This document shows, piece after piece, positions 7,968 to 16,910 of a stretch of DNA of 64,000 bases; positions within the stretch are counted from its first letter, which is position 1, and each line of letters begins with the position of its first letter. The notes beneath the pieces are model-generated. The model was not told the origin of the DNA. It saw nothing but the letters and a program-made list of their open reading frames with translations, and did no database searches. The stretch is from an uncultured Tateyamaria sp. (GTDB taxonomy: Bacteria; Pseudomonadota; Alphaproteobacteria; Rhodobacterales; Rhodobacteraceae), in the NCBI RefSeq assembly GCF_947504105.1, contig NZ_CANNGP010000015.1, positions 25,476 through 89,475 of the forward strand. The letters run 5' to 3'. Position numbers and translations under genes: made by a program.

Positions 7968-9512
7968 TCAGATCGCCGACACGAACACCGCGAGCATCGC
8001 CAGCCCGCTCAGTCTGCTCAGCGGATCCTTGATCGCAAAGATCACAGGGTCGTCCTGCATCTGACGCCGCTGCGCCAGAATGAGGGCTCGACCGATCCAA
8101 TAGGTCAGGATGGGACAGGCCAGAAGAAGGTACTCGGGATTGCTGTAAAGCATCGTGACCGAACTGCCCGATACATAAAGCGCGAGCACGGTTACAGCAT
8201 TGAAACCGGCAGCTGCAGACAGTGCTGCAATCATGCCGCGGTCCACATGCTCGTAGTCTCGATTGTCCGGCGATGCACGGTCTGCATCCTCACATGCCGT
8301 CAGTTCCACAAATCGCTTCATCAGTGCCAGAGATACAAAAATCGAGAGCGCAAAGACGATCAGCCAGGATGATAGCGCCACGCCGACGGCGACCCCACCA
8401 CCCAGAAGGCGGATGGTGTAAAGACCTGCCAGCGTAAGCACGTCGACCAGCAGAATCTTTTTGAGAAAAAAGGAATATGCCGTCGTCATGGTGAAGTAGA
8501 TGGCCAGAACCATTGCGAAAGCCGACGATATCGAAAGAGCCATCGCCATCGCGAGCACCAGCAGCAAGGGCACGACAAGCATGGCGTGGATTGGTGGAAT
8601 GTCACCCTGCGCCAGCGGGCGATCCCTCTTGGTCCTATGCGCACGATCATCCTGAAGATCGACCAGATCGTTCAGAATGTAACAGGCTGACGCAGCAAGG
8701 CAGAATGCAATGGCCGCGATGGTGGTTATGAACAGGTTTTCGAAGCTCAGCGCGTGCGCTGCAATCATCGGCACGAAAACAAGGGCATTCTTGGCGTACT
8801 GATGGACACGAAACTGACGCATCCAATCGCTCAAAGTCGCCCGATTATGCTCAATAAATTGTGCATGCGGGGCGAGCTTGCGCAGCCGCGTGGCAACGCG
8901 CTGCGTAGTCCGAATGGCAATCGGCTGCCTTGCATGTTCCCAGACCGGCAGGTCCGCGGCGTCGTTGCCTATGTAGTCAAAACCTCCGCTGCCAAACTCC
9001 TTTACAAGCCGGTCTGCCTTGGCTGCGCCAGACAGATTTACCGAAGCCGTCGTCGCGAAGTATCCTTTGAAGATCCCCAGATGATCTGCAACGGCTTTCA
9101 CCATATCCTGGTGGGAAGCAGATGCCAGATAGACGGATCGCCCTGCGAGGTGTGCAAGACGGATCATGGACAGGATGGTTTTGTCATAAGGCAGCGTTTC
9201 AGGCGCGCAGTCGGTATTTGCGCAAAGAAAGTGTTTCAGTGCAGCCTTGCCATCAACAAGCGACTGCAACATGCCGATGATCGCGCCAGGGTTGCGTCCC
9301 AACCGGCGAAACGCGGTTTCAACCAGCAGATCAGAGCGCAACAAGGTCCCATCAAGGTCGACCACCAACGGCGTGTCGATGGCGGTCTCAAGATCGGGCA
9401 AGCTAACTCGGGCTGTTGCAGCCCGATCCTGGACCGCCATATCGCGGTGTCCGCCTTGAAGCTGCGGTAAGTCAGAGTTGGAAATGCTATCGACATGGTG
9501 CTTGACCGACAT
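7968..9512 (-). CDS. HAD phosphatase-UbiA prenyltransferase fusion (DPPR synthase-like)
   Basis: A 514-residue fusion. The N-terminal third is a HAD hydrolase of the SerB-like type, with the nucleophile motif VVDLDGTLLRSD, the Ser motif in YLASAS and the acidic motif YIGNDAADLPVWE. The C-terminal part is a UbiA integral-membrane prenyltransferase with NDLVDLQDDRAHRTKRDRPLA (first Asp-rich motif) and many spans. The closest role is that of mycobacterial Rv3806c, which joins phosphoribosyl pyrophosphate to polyprenyl phosphate; the HAD part could then remove the 5-phosphate. The ATG at 9512 is chosen because gagagagg precedes it; an ATG 39 bp upstream lacks a ribosome site. It is the first gene of the operon. 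Confidence 0.85.
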   Translation of the reverse strand: MSVKHHVDSISNSDLPQLQGGHRDMAVQDRAATARVSLPDLETAIDTPLVVDLDGTLLRSDLLVETAFRRLGRNPGAIIGMLQSLVDGKAALKHFLCANTDCAPETLPYDKTILSMIRLAHLAGRSVYLASASHQDMVKAVADHLGIFKGYFATTASVNLSGAAKADRLVKEFGSGGFDYIGNDAADLPVWEHARQPIAIRTTQRVATRLRKLAPHAQFIEHNRATLSDWMRQFRVHQYAKNALVFVPMIAAHALSFENLFITTIAAIAFCLAASACYILNDLVDLQDDRAHRTKRDRPLAQGDIPPIHAMLVVPLLLVLAMAMALSISSAFAMVLAIYFTMTTAYSFFLKKILLVDVLTLAGLYTIRLLGGGVAVGVALSSWLIVFALSIFVSLALMKRFVELTACEDADRASPDNRDYEHVDRGMIAALSAAAGFNAVTVLALYVSGSSVTMLYSNPEYLLLACPILTYWIGRALILAQRRQMQDDPVIFAIKDPLSRLSGLAMLAVFVSAI

Positions 9513-10016
9513 GCGTGTACCTCTCTCTGGTTGTTCCCATTTCGGGGGCATTTAATCAGTGATCGATTTGTTGACGGCACACTCAGGTTCCTGTTCAGCA
9601 TCGTACGGTGAGCCTGACCGCCAGCCCTTCAACAACCTGATGCAACTTTGGTGCAAAAGGCGGCTGATGGGCCATTCGCGGCAACGTGGCTGCAAAAGCA
9701 AAAAGGTTGCAAACCAGTTCCAAAGGCAAGTTTGACATCGGCAGGGATGCGCCCAATTGCGAGTGGTATCGGCGGTAGAAGGCCGGGAAATGGGCTGCAA
9801 TAACGTCCATCTGGGCCGAACAGATTGCCTTCGCGGTACCCCAAACCGTATCTAAAACACTGTGTCTTGGGAATCATTTCTCAAAGTGGAGAATGGGTCT
9901 GCGTTACCAAACCGACTGCTTGGTAGGATCAGCTCCACAGCATGCAGCGCGCCAATTGCCGACGTGATCCAGAGACATGAGCCACCGCGGCACTGCTGAC
10001 GGTTGGGAGGAGTGTG
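9513..10016. other. Divergent promoter region of the arabinan locus
   Basis: About 500 bp separate the minus-strand HAD-UbiA operon from the plus-strand AsmA-like gene. Short minus-strand frames (for example 9595-9810) show no recognisable family. The region must carry two back-to-back promoters. No clear operator palindrome was found by eye. A decayed gene cannot be excluded given the length. Confidence 0.4.
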
Positions 10017-11849
10017 ATGAGAATACGAAACAAGCAAAGGCCCGTTTCCCTGGCGCAATGGGGCATGACAGCCTTTGCCTTTTTGTCGATCTGCGCCGGC
10101 GCATTCCTACTGCGTCCAAAGCTGGATCTGGACGATGTTTTGCGTGACGGTATCAATCAAGAAATCGGGCGGATCGCGGGAGAGGATGTAAAGTTGCATC
10201 AGGAGGCCGCCGTATCGGTACGTCCGAATTTTCGCGTCGTGGTCACTGACCCGCTCTTTGAAAGCGCTGAAGGTAGTGGGCCCGAAGGGTTTCTGACATC
10301 TTCGCGGATCGATGCAGCGCTTAGGATCGCGCCGCTATTCATGGGCCGGGGGGAAATTGCAAACTTGCACTTATACCGTCCCCGGATTTTGCTAGATCAC
10401 AACAGCATGCCTGTATTCTCATCCCCCGGAGGGCTGAACGCTGGCAACGAGACGGGCGGCCCGACACGGCCAGCAAGTATCGTGATCACGGACGGTATCC
10501 TCGACTTCGCAGGTGAATCCAGTATCTCCGGTCTAAATCTGTCCATCGTACCGCGCAATGCTTCGCAGGGGATCTCGGCCAGTGGCGATTTCATTTCCGG
10601 GCAGCGTCGAACCTATGTGGAATTGCAGGCGGATGATCCGCAGAGTCTGTTTTCGGAAAGAGGTAGCAAAGGGACGGTGTCCATCCGCTTTGAAACGGTG
10701 GACTTGCCGGAGGACATCGATCAATCAGGTGACGCAACCGAAAGCAGCTTTCTTACTAACCTGCGACACACACTAACTTACATGACGGTGTTCGGATCGG
10801 GTCCGTTGGTGATCGATGGGCATTTCACCGTAACGCCTGATGCGATTAGGATTTCGAGTGCAACTTTTTCAAAAGGCGGTATCGCGCTGCAGGGGAACTT
10901 CGAGCTGCAAGCCACGGAAGACACTTCTGTCTTTCCAAAACTGCAAGAACTCCAAGCGTCGGTTGATGCAGTCATTTCTGACGTGGTGCATAAAATAGGT
11001 TCTGGCGACTGGCCGACGGCGTTGATCACGACAAACTGGCTAAACGGTCTTGAGATCGATTTCGATCTGGAAGGACAGGATATTGCGTTTGGTGGTGCTG
11101 CATTTGACACAGTTTCTATTGCGCTCGCGGCGCGTAAAAACGGCCTGTCCTTCGACGTAGCCGCACAAGGCGAAACACTTGGTCGGTTTGAGGCAAGCAC
11201 CGCAATCAACCAAGCGACCGAGGTGGCGATGTCTGCCAAAATATCCGACGCGTCGCTCCGCGAGATCATGCAGCCGATATCCCGCAAGATGCAGATTCGG
11301 TTGATCGGTACTCCGCAGCTGCCCGAGGGCGCTCTCAACGCTGAGCTTGAGCTTGCAGGGCGGGGGCAAACATTTGGTGAGGTATTCGATAGTTTCGCTG
11401 GTTCGCTGACGGCCTCGATGGAGGACGGCAGCCTGACCGGAGCCGATGTGACCGCAACCCTTGAGACGCTGGCAAATGGTCGTCAATTCATGACCAAGGA
11501 AAAGGGCCCGCTCATTCCCGCCGCAGGCCGGACCCGCTTCGACTTGATCGACGGCGAGGTCGGCATCGAGGCCGGAACCGCGCGGATTTCGCGGTTGAGC
11601 ATCGCCGGAGAGCGGCTTGAGATCGATATGCTTGGAGAAGTTGGCCTGAAGGACGGCGCAGTGTATGTATCAGGCAACGCCCAACTATCTGCTGCACAGG
11701 AAACCGAAGCGGAACAGATCGCAAGAAACGTAGACCTGCCCTTCGGCATTGGGGGAACACTCTTTTCACCCATGGTCGCTGCGGGTGTGCCCCAATTCGA
11801 GGTTGCAGCGACAGGTACTGCCCAACCCAGCAACACCATCCAGAAATAG
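10017..11849 (+). CDS. AsmA-like inner-membrane-anchored periplasmic protein
   Basis: About 610 residues with one N-terminal span (TAFAFLSICAGAFLL) and a long periplasmic beta-rich part. The pattern is that of AsmA/TamB relatives: an early VSVRPNFRVVVTDPLFES segment, a second conserved stretch after residue 420 (LNAELELAGRGQTFGEVFDSFAGSL) and an AsmA_2-like tail with repeated DGAVYVSGNAQLS-type strands. AsmA-like proteins are bridge-like proteins thought to move lipids or lipid-linked material between membranes. Here it opens the plus-strand half of the glycan locus. ATG 10017 follows gggagg at good distance. Confidence 0.72.
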   Translation: MRIRNKQRPVSLAQWGMTAFAFLSICAGAFLLRPKLDLDDVLRDGINQEIGRIAGEDVKLHQEAAVSVRPNFRVVVTDPLFESAEGSGPEGFLTSSRIDAALRIAPLFMGRGEIANLHLYRPRILLDHNSMPVFSSPGGLNAGNETGGPTRPASIVITDGILDFAGESSISGLNLSIVPRNASQGISASGDFISGQRRTYVELQADDPQSLFSERGSKGTVSIRFETVDLPEDIDQSGDATESSFLTNLRHTLTYMTVFGSGPLVIDGHFTVTPDAIRISSATFSKGGIALQGNFELQATEDTSVFPKLQELQASVDAVISDVVHKIGSGDWPTALITTNWLNGLEIDFDLEGQDIAFGGAAFDTVSIALAARKNGLSFDVAAQGETLGRFEASTAINQATEVAMSAKISDASLREIMQPISRKMQIRLIGTPQLPEGALNAELELAGRGQTFGEVFDSFAGSLTASMEDGSLTGADVTATLETLANGRQFMTKEKGPLIPAAGRTRFDLIDGEVGIEAGTARISRLSIAGERLEIDMLGEVGLKDGAVYVSGNAQLSAAQETEAEQIARNVDLPFGIGGTLFSPMVAAGVPQFEVAATGTAQPSNTIQK

Positions 11850-11923
11850 GTCGAAGGCTCTGACGCGATATGGTCTTTGCCCGCAGATATGACTGCCGAC
11901 CAGGGCATTTGAAGCGAGAAAAG

Positions 11924-13471
11924 ATGTCCACCAATGCCCTGACACCCCATCGACCCGCGTACCAGAGTCCTTGGCTGTTCATCGCCATCTTCCTGGTCTG
12001 GCTAACATACTACGCGAGCCTTCTCTTTCCCGGCCTCGGTGGGATGCTGAACGCAGGCGACTCTGCCAAGTTCCAAACCCTTGGCCATACCTCCATTCTT
12101 GTCCACGGGCCTGGATACCCGTTTGTCCTGATGATCGGAACGGTGGTGCGCGCGCTCGATCTGCCGTTCGAGCCGTGGCGCGTCATGACCATCGCACTGG
12201 CATCCGTGCCCGGCGCGCTTGCAAATTCAATGGCTTTCCTCATCGCGGGACGGCTGACTCGTAGCGTGTTATTTGGTGTTTCGGCCGCATTTCTTCTGGG
12301 CAGTGCCGGCCTGATGGCCGTGCAATCGACCGAAGCAGAGGTCTATCCCCTCGCACTTGCCTTCATTCTGTCCATCGTATTTGCGCTGATCCTTTTCGTC
12401 GAAACGAAGCAGCCGTCCTATTTTATCGCCGCCTGTGCAATCTATGCGCTGTCTTTCGGCAATCATCTCATGATGGTCATGCTGGCACCCATTGGCCTAC
12501 TGGTGATAGCCACGCATCACCATCTTCTGCTGCGCCCGCGTATCCTGCTTGCGGTTCTGGCGCTGCTTCTTGTCGGTGCCAGCCAATATCTGTTTCTCGC
12601 GTGGGTCACACATGCCCCATCAACAGCCTATTCCGAATATCTGCCACTCCCGCCGACGACGTCAGAGTTGATCGACTACATCGCGGGGACCTACTTCGGC
12701 GATCTTTACGGCTCTGGGCTTCAATCGCTACAGACCGCATCGGTTCTCCTTGGCACACTCAGTCAAGCTCACCCGATGATTTCACTACCTATCATCGGAT
12801 TTGGCCTTTTGGCCTTCATCGTCGGCTGGCGTCGTCGTGACGCCGCTTGGTCGGGTCTGGCGCTTGTTCTGGGTACAGCACTTGCCTTCCTGCCCTTCAT
12901 GATCTGGTACGGGGCCTATGATATCCAGGCCTTCCATCTGCCGGTTCTTGGTCCACTCCTCGTTGGTGCAATTGCAGCGATTGGCTGGTGGCTTGCGGGC
13001 TGGCCACGGCTGCGTCTTTGGCTTGGTGTTCTTCTTTTGGCCTTTGGCGTTCTGCGCGCGGGTGAAATGGCAGGGTACCTGAGCGCACGTGAGCCCGACT
13101 ATGCCGATTTGGTCGAGGCGTTGGACGTGGTGATGGCGCAGTCACCCGTCGACAATCCCGTTGTCTCCATGTCCTATGAGCTTCGAATGGCCACGCTCTA
13201 TCACGAATTGCTGGGCGCTGTGCCCAAGCCTGCGACCTATCGCGTCACCTGGCGCACCGAAGAGGCAATTTCGAGTGGTGAGCCAGTGAACAAGGTGGGT
13301 GGCATTGTCATTCCCACAGATGGAGAGCAGATGCTGCGGTGGATTGAACACCGCAATCCGCACTTGTCTTGCAGGACACTCCCGATCGAGCAGCCTGAGC
13401 CTGCGACTTGGCCAGCCTACGGTTTTGTCTGCGACCCGGCAGGTCCATCGGCCAAACTCCCGAACGACTGA
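11924..13471 (+). CDS. DUF2723 GT-C-like glycosyltransferase
   Basis: About 515 residues with some ten membrane spans. The first outer loop has LNAGDSAKFQTLGHTSILVHGPGYP, then QSTEAEVYPLA and LSFGNHLMM, the signature pattern of DUF2723 (PF11028). That family includes TMEM260-type O-mannosyltransferases that use lipid-linked sugars. The Asp in GDS is the likely catalytic residue. The gene is 74 bp after the AsmA-like gene. The donor is unknown; polyprenyl-phosphoarabinose is a reasonable guess from the neighbours. An upstream in-frame ATG at 11870 is possible, but 11924 is closer to the hydrophobic start. Confidence 0.75.
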   Translation: MSTNALTPHRPAYQSPWLFIAIFLVWLTYYASLLFPGLGGMLNAGDSAKFQTLGHTSILVHGPGYPFVLMIGTVVRALDLPFEPWRVMTIALASVPGALANSMAFLIAGRLTRSVLFGVSAAFLLGSAGLMAVQSTEAEVYPLALAFILSIVFALILFVETKQPSYFIAACAIYALSFGNHLMMVMLAPIGLLVIATHHHLLLRPRILLAVLALLLVGASQYLFLAWVTHAPSTAYSEYLPLPPTTSELIDYIAGTYFGDLYGSGLQSLQTASVLLGTLSQAHPMISLPIIGFGLLAFIVGWRRRDAAWSGLALVLGTALAFLPFMIWYGAYDIQAFHLPVLGPLLVGAIAAIGWWLAGWPRLRLWLGVLLLAFGVLRAGEMAGYLSAREPDYADLVEALDVVMAQSPVDNPVVSMSYELRMATLYHELLGAVPKPATYRVTWRTEEAISSGEPVNKVGGIVIPTDGEQMLRWIEHRNPHLSCRTLPIEQPEPATWPAYGFVCDPAGPSAKLPND

Positions 13472-13678
13472 ATATCTTATGTTCAAAAGCGAGGCATGGG
13501 CCGCGGTCCTGCGCCGAATGGGCTGTCAAGATTTCTTACATTACGTCACATGAGCAAGAATCCGCTTGATTTGGGCGCGGGCTCGGATCACACACGTCCA
13601 AAGGGTGTCGTCCCAATTGGGAAAGCGCCCGAGAAGTCCCGAACTCAGAAGTGTCCCGTTTAGTGAAGGTGTTTTACC

Positions 13679-14878
13679 TTGCGTGTATCCTCTGCCCTGT
13701 CTGGCATTTTCCTCTCGGCCTTTATCCTCTCCTGCTCCAGTCAGTTGCCCATGGCAATTGCTGACGTCGAGAGTATGGAACCGGTCGATACAATGGCGCT
13801 GTCGGATGTTCGACAGCTAGAAGAGCTCCCGGAACCGTCTAGCCCTTTGGGACTTCGGGTCGTGGAAACCGAGATTGTAAATCAACTGACCGGGTCAGGA
13901 TCCCCGAATGCCACCGACGCGCGGTGGAACGTGCATGGCACTGACCTTGGCCATATGTTCACCCACAAGGGCGAACTGTACATGGTCTTCGGTGACACAT
14001 ATGGCCCAGATGGCGAGGATTGGCGCAGCAACACCATTGCGCGGATTGCCGATCCTGATCCGGCCAACGGGTTTTCCATCGCCGCGATGATCGAAAGCGC
14101 GACTGGAGCCGCCAAGGAAATTATCCGTTCGGCAAAGGTGCCGGGCCTTGAATGGACCGTTATCCCGACCAATGGTATCTCTCTTGGTGAACGGATGGTC
14201 CTTCATTACATGTCCGTCCGCATGTGGGGTGCTGACGACAAGTGGTATGTCCGGCGCTCCGGCCTCGCCTATTCGGATGATGACGGCCAGAATTGGACAA
14301 GATCCGAAACGGCGATGTGGCCTGCCGGGACGGGTTTTGAACAGGTGGCCTACGTTGAAAGCGAGGGGATGATCTATGTATTTGGTATTCCGCAGGGACG
14401 TTTCGGTGGTGTAAGGCTTGGCCGTGTGACACCTCAGCATGTGTTTGACCCTACGGCATACACATACTGGGATGGTCAGGGGTGGTTGGGCAATGTTCAC
14501 GCCGCAAAAGCAATTGTGCCGGCACCAGCAGGTGAATTATCCGTTGCGTGGAGTGACGCACACCAATCTTGGCTGATGATGTACCTCGAACCCGTCGAAA
14601 GAGCAGTCATTCTGCGAAGTGCTCCAACAATGACCGGTCCATGGAGTGACGCTCAGATCGTCGCACATGCCGATGAATATCCGGGCCTCTATGCGCCCTA
14701 CATCGTGCCGGGTCTGGACATCGACGACGCTGTCTATTTCACGATGTCGCGTTGGAAGCCTGTCTACAACGTATTCCTGATGAAAGGTAAACTCGAAGCT
14801 CCGGTAGTAGACTTGGCAGCAGTTGAGACAACCGGGATCGCCAAGCCAGATATCGAATTGGACCAGGTCGACAAGTAG
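13679..14878 (+). CDS. DUF4185 lipoprotein, GH183-like endo-D-arabinanase candidate
   Basis: A 399-residue secreted protein. The N terminus (SGIFLSAFILSC) ends in a lipobox-like LSC, so a lipid-anchored form is likely. The body follows DUF4185: GTDLGHMF, MVFGDTYG, DWRSNTIARI, WTVIPTNGIS, MSVRMWGADDKWYV, LAYSDDDGQNW, GRFGGVRLGRV, YTYWDGQGW and ELSVAWSDAHQSW, a five-bladed-propeller style pattern. Mycobacterial and gut-bacterial DUF4185 proteins were shown to be endo-D-arabinanases (GH183). A member beside dprE1/dprE2 therefore points to D-arabinan trimming or turnover. The start is TTG 13679; an in-frame stop at 13664 excludes an earlier one. Confidence 0.8.
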   Translation: MRVSSALSGIFLSAFILSCSSQLPMAIADVESMEPVDTMALSDVRQLEELPEPSSPLGLRVVETEIVNQLTGSGSPNATDARWNVHGTDLGHMFTHKGELYMVFGDTYGPDGEDWRSNTIARIADPDPANGFSIAAMIESATGAAKEIIRSAKVPGLEWTVIPTNGISLGERMVLHYMSVRMWGADDKWYVRRSGLAYSDDDGQNWTRSETAMWPAGTGFEQVAYVESEGMIYVFGIPQGRFGGVRLGRVTPQHVFDPTAYTYWDGQGWLGNVHAAKAIVPAPAGELSVAWSDAHQSWLMMYLEPVERAVILRSAPTMTGPWSDAQIVAHADEYPGLYAPYIVPGLDIDDAVYFTMSRWKPVYNVFLMKGKLEAPVVDLAAVETTGIAKPDIELDQVDK

Positions 14879-15168
14879 CGAGTCAATGGGTGCGACTCTC
14901 TCGCACGTGATACCTGTTTTCTTAGCTGGAGCTGGTCAAAACTTCTTGACCAAAGCAAGCTTCCGCCTTTTTGAAGCCTCAGACTGGGCAAACGGGCAAA
15001 AATGCTCCGTCCCGAGGGGGCGATATGGCAGGCTTTCGCCGCTTTCCGCTCCATACCTTGCCGCTGCACCCGCAACTTACAACTCTGTTGCGAGAAGAGC
15101 GAGTAGCGAGGCAGTTGACCTGTCTGATTTTCCCGCTCCTTTCGTTCGTCTGAAGCGAGGATTTCGCC

Positions 15169-15423
15169 ATGAAGCGCGACAAATGGGTTTCGGGTGCTGT
15201 GCAAGCGCCCACTTTTCTGGTCATCACACTGGTTGTGATACCTGCAGCAGCACAGGCTTACGTCGGCCCCGGGGCGGGCCTAACCGCAATTGGGACGATG
15301 ATTGCGCTTATCGCAGCGTTACTTCTCGCGATTGTCGGGTTCGTCTGGTACCCGATCAAGCGGGTGCTGCGTGCGCGCAAGGCCAACACAGATGCCCCGA
15401 CATCCGGTGAGAAGCAAAGTTGA
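15169..15423 (+). CDS. Small membrane protein, unknown function
   Basis: 84 residues with an N-terminal hydrophobic stretch that may be a signal peptide (ending AAAQA), then YVGPGAGLTAIG, one strong span and a basic cytoplasmic-type tail (YPIKRVLRARK). I do not recognise a named family beyond the YVGPGAGL motif. The stop overlaps the TTG of the sulfotransferase gene as TTGA, so the two are probably made together and may work in the same membrane. The 290 bp before it hold no supported gene. Confidence 0.6.
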   Translation: MKRDKWVSGAVQAPTFLVITLVVIPAAAQAYVGPGAGLTAIGTMIALIAALLLAIVGFVWYPIKRVLRARKANTDAPTSGEKQS

Positions 15424-16910
15424 GCGTCGCAGCCCTTTTTCTGGGACTCCTCGCTTTTGTCGCTGTCCTGCGCGTTCTCGATGCACAGAAAGTTGCGGGC
15501 GGTATCATCGATACGACGCAGCAGGCGCTGTCGGTTATTGTGAATGGCGATATCGCTGACGAGGACAAGGAGGCGCAGGTTCGGCGCGCATCTATCAAGC
15601 TTTTGGGCGGATTCTTCTGGATTGCTGCCATAGGTACTGCCGCGCTTTGCGCATCGGCCTTGATTGTTTGGGGCGGCGCACTTCTTGAGCTCTATTCCGT
15701 TGACCACGCAATGGCTGTCGCCCTTGGCTGGCCCTTCATCATCGGCTCCACTGCGGCGGCAATCCTGCTATGGCTAGGGCTCGACAAGCTGCGCAAGACC
15801 TCGGTCGAAGTTGATGCGCACATCGAGGTACCTTACAGCCCGCTTGACAAAGCCTTGCACGATTTTGCTTTTGCATCGCCTGAGCGCCAGATCAGACTTG
15901 GAGAACTGGAAACCAGGCTCTACCGCCGACGCATACGATCAGAGACCGCCGAGCGGCCCGTTTTCATCACGTCTCTGCCACGTGCAGGTACAACCATAAT
16001 GCTCGAAGGCCTCGCCAATCTGCCAGACTTCTCTTCGGCGACCTACCAGCACATGCCATTTACTCTGTCGCCTCTTCTATGGGGTGGGTTTTCGCGCACC
16101 TTTAGAAAGTCAGGGGACAAGGCCGAGCGGGCACACGGAGACGGGATCGAAGTCGGGATGGAAAGTCCGGAGGCGTTTGAAGAAATGCTTTGGATGGCAT
16201 TTTGGCCTCAGCACTATGCAAACGACCATATCACGCCCTGGGCACCTGAGGATCAGAAGCTGGCGTTCGAGTCATTCTTCCGCTCTCACATGGCGAAGAT
16301 TGTTGCGACAAAGCCCGGTGCAAGCCGCTACATCTCAAAAAACAATGCCAATATTGCACGCTTGGGTCTTCTTGAACGCCTCTTTCCTGATGCCGTGATC
16401 GTCGTGCCCATTCGCAACCCACGCGCTCAGGTGCGATCACTTCTGGGGCAGCATCTTCGCTTTGCCGACTTGCACGCCCGCGAACCTTTTGCGCGCAGGT
16501 ACATGGAAGGGATTGGGCACTTCGAGTTCGGCGCGGCCCTGCGCCCAATTGCATTCAACCCGTCGCCAACGGATATGACTGCCGCAGAACACACTGATTT
16601 CTGGCTGCGATACTGGATTGCCGCTTACCAGCACGTGCTCGCTACCGCTGGGCCGCGCACGGTATTTGTCGATCACGACGCGCTGTGTACCGAACCCGGC
16701 TTACTGCTACCCGAACTCGCCACCGTCATTGAGCTTGAGGATCAAAACAGCATCTCAGCCATGGCAGAGATCTTCCGTGCACCCCGCCCTGCCCCGGATT
16801 TGGACCACGCGTCCCGGGACCTGATGCAGCGTGCGGACATATTGCATGGGGAGCTTTGCAGGCAGGCGATTGGCCACTCACACTCGTCGATTGCAAAGGT
16901 AATAAAATGA
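15420..16910 (+). CDS. Membrane-anchored sulfotransferase family protein
   Basis: 496 residues. Two or three spans lie in the first 130 residues; the soluble part then has FITSLPRAGTTIMLEGLA, the PAPS-binding loop of sulfotransferases, and a later VVPIRNPRAQVRSL, which fits the 3'-phosphate-binding Arg/Ser motif. It should transfer sulfate from PAPS to a hydroxyl on the cytoplasmic face of the membrane. It lies between the DUF4185 and arylsulfotransferase genes and overlaps both neighbours by 4 bp (TTGA at the start, ATGA at the end). The acceptor is unknown; a glycan or glycolipid made by this locus is the natural candidate. Confidence 0.78.
   Translation: MSVAALFLGLLAFVAVLRVLDAQKVAGGIIDTTQQALSVIVNGDIADEDKEAQVRRASIKLLGGFFWIAAIGTAALCASALIVWGGALLELYSVDHAMAVALGWPFIIGSTAAAILLWLGLDKLRKTSVEVDAHIEVPYSPLDKALHDFAFASPERQIRLGELETRLYRRRIRSETAERPVFITSLPRAGTTIMLEGLANLPDFSSATYQHMPFTLSPLLWGGFSRTFRKSGDKAERAHGDGIEVGMESPEAFEEMLWMAFWPQHYANDHITPWAPEDQKLAFESFFRSHMAKIVATKPGASRYISKNNANIARLGLLERLFPDAVIVVPIRNPRAQVRSLLGQHLRFADLHAREPFARRYMEGIGHFEFGAALRPIAFNPSPTDMTAAEHTDFWLRYWIAAYQHVLATAGPRTVFVDHDALCTEPGLLLPELATVIELEDQNSISAMAEIFRAPRPAPDLDHASRDLMQRADILHGELCRQAIGHSHSSIAKVIK

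Noticed and set aside
9552..9877. Overlapping minus-strand frames upstream of the HAD-UbiA gene
   Set aside because: Three frames compete with none showing a domain; may be a remnant but cannot be supported.
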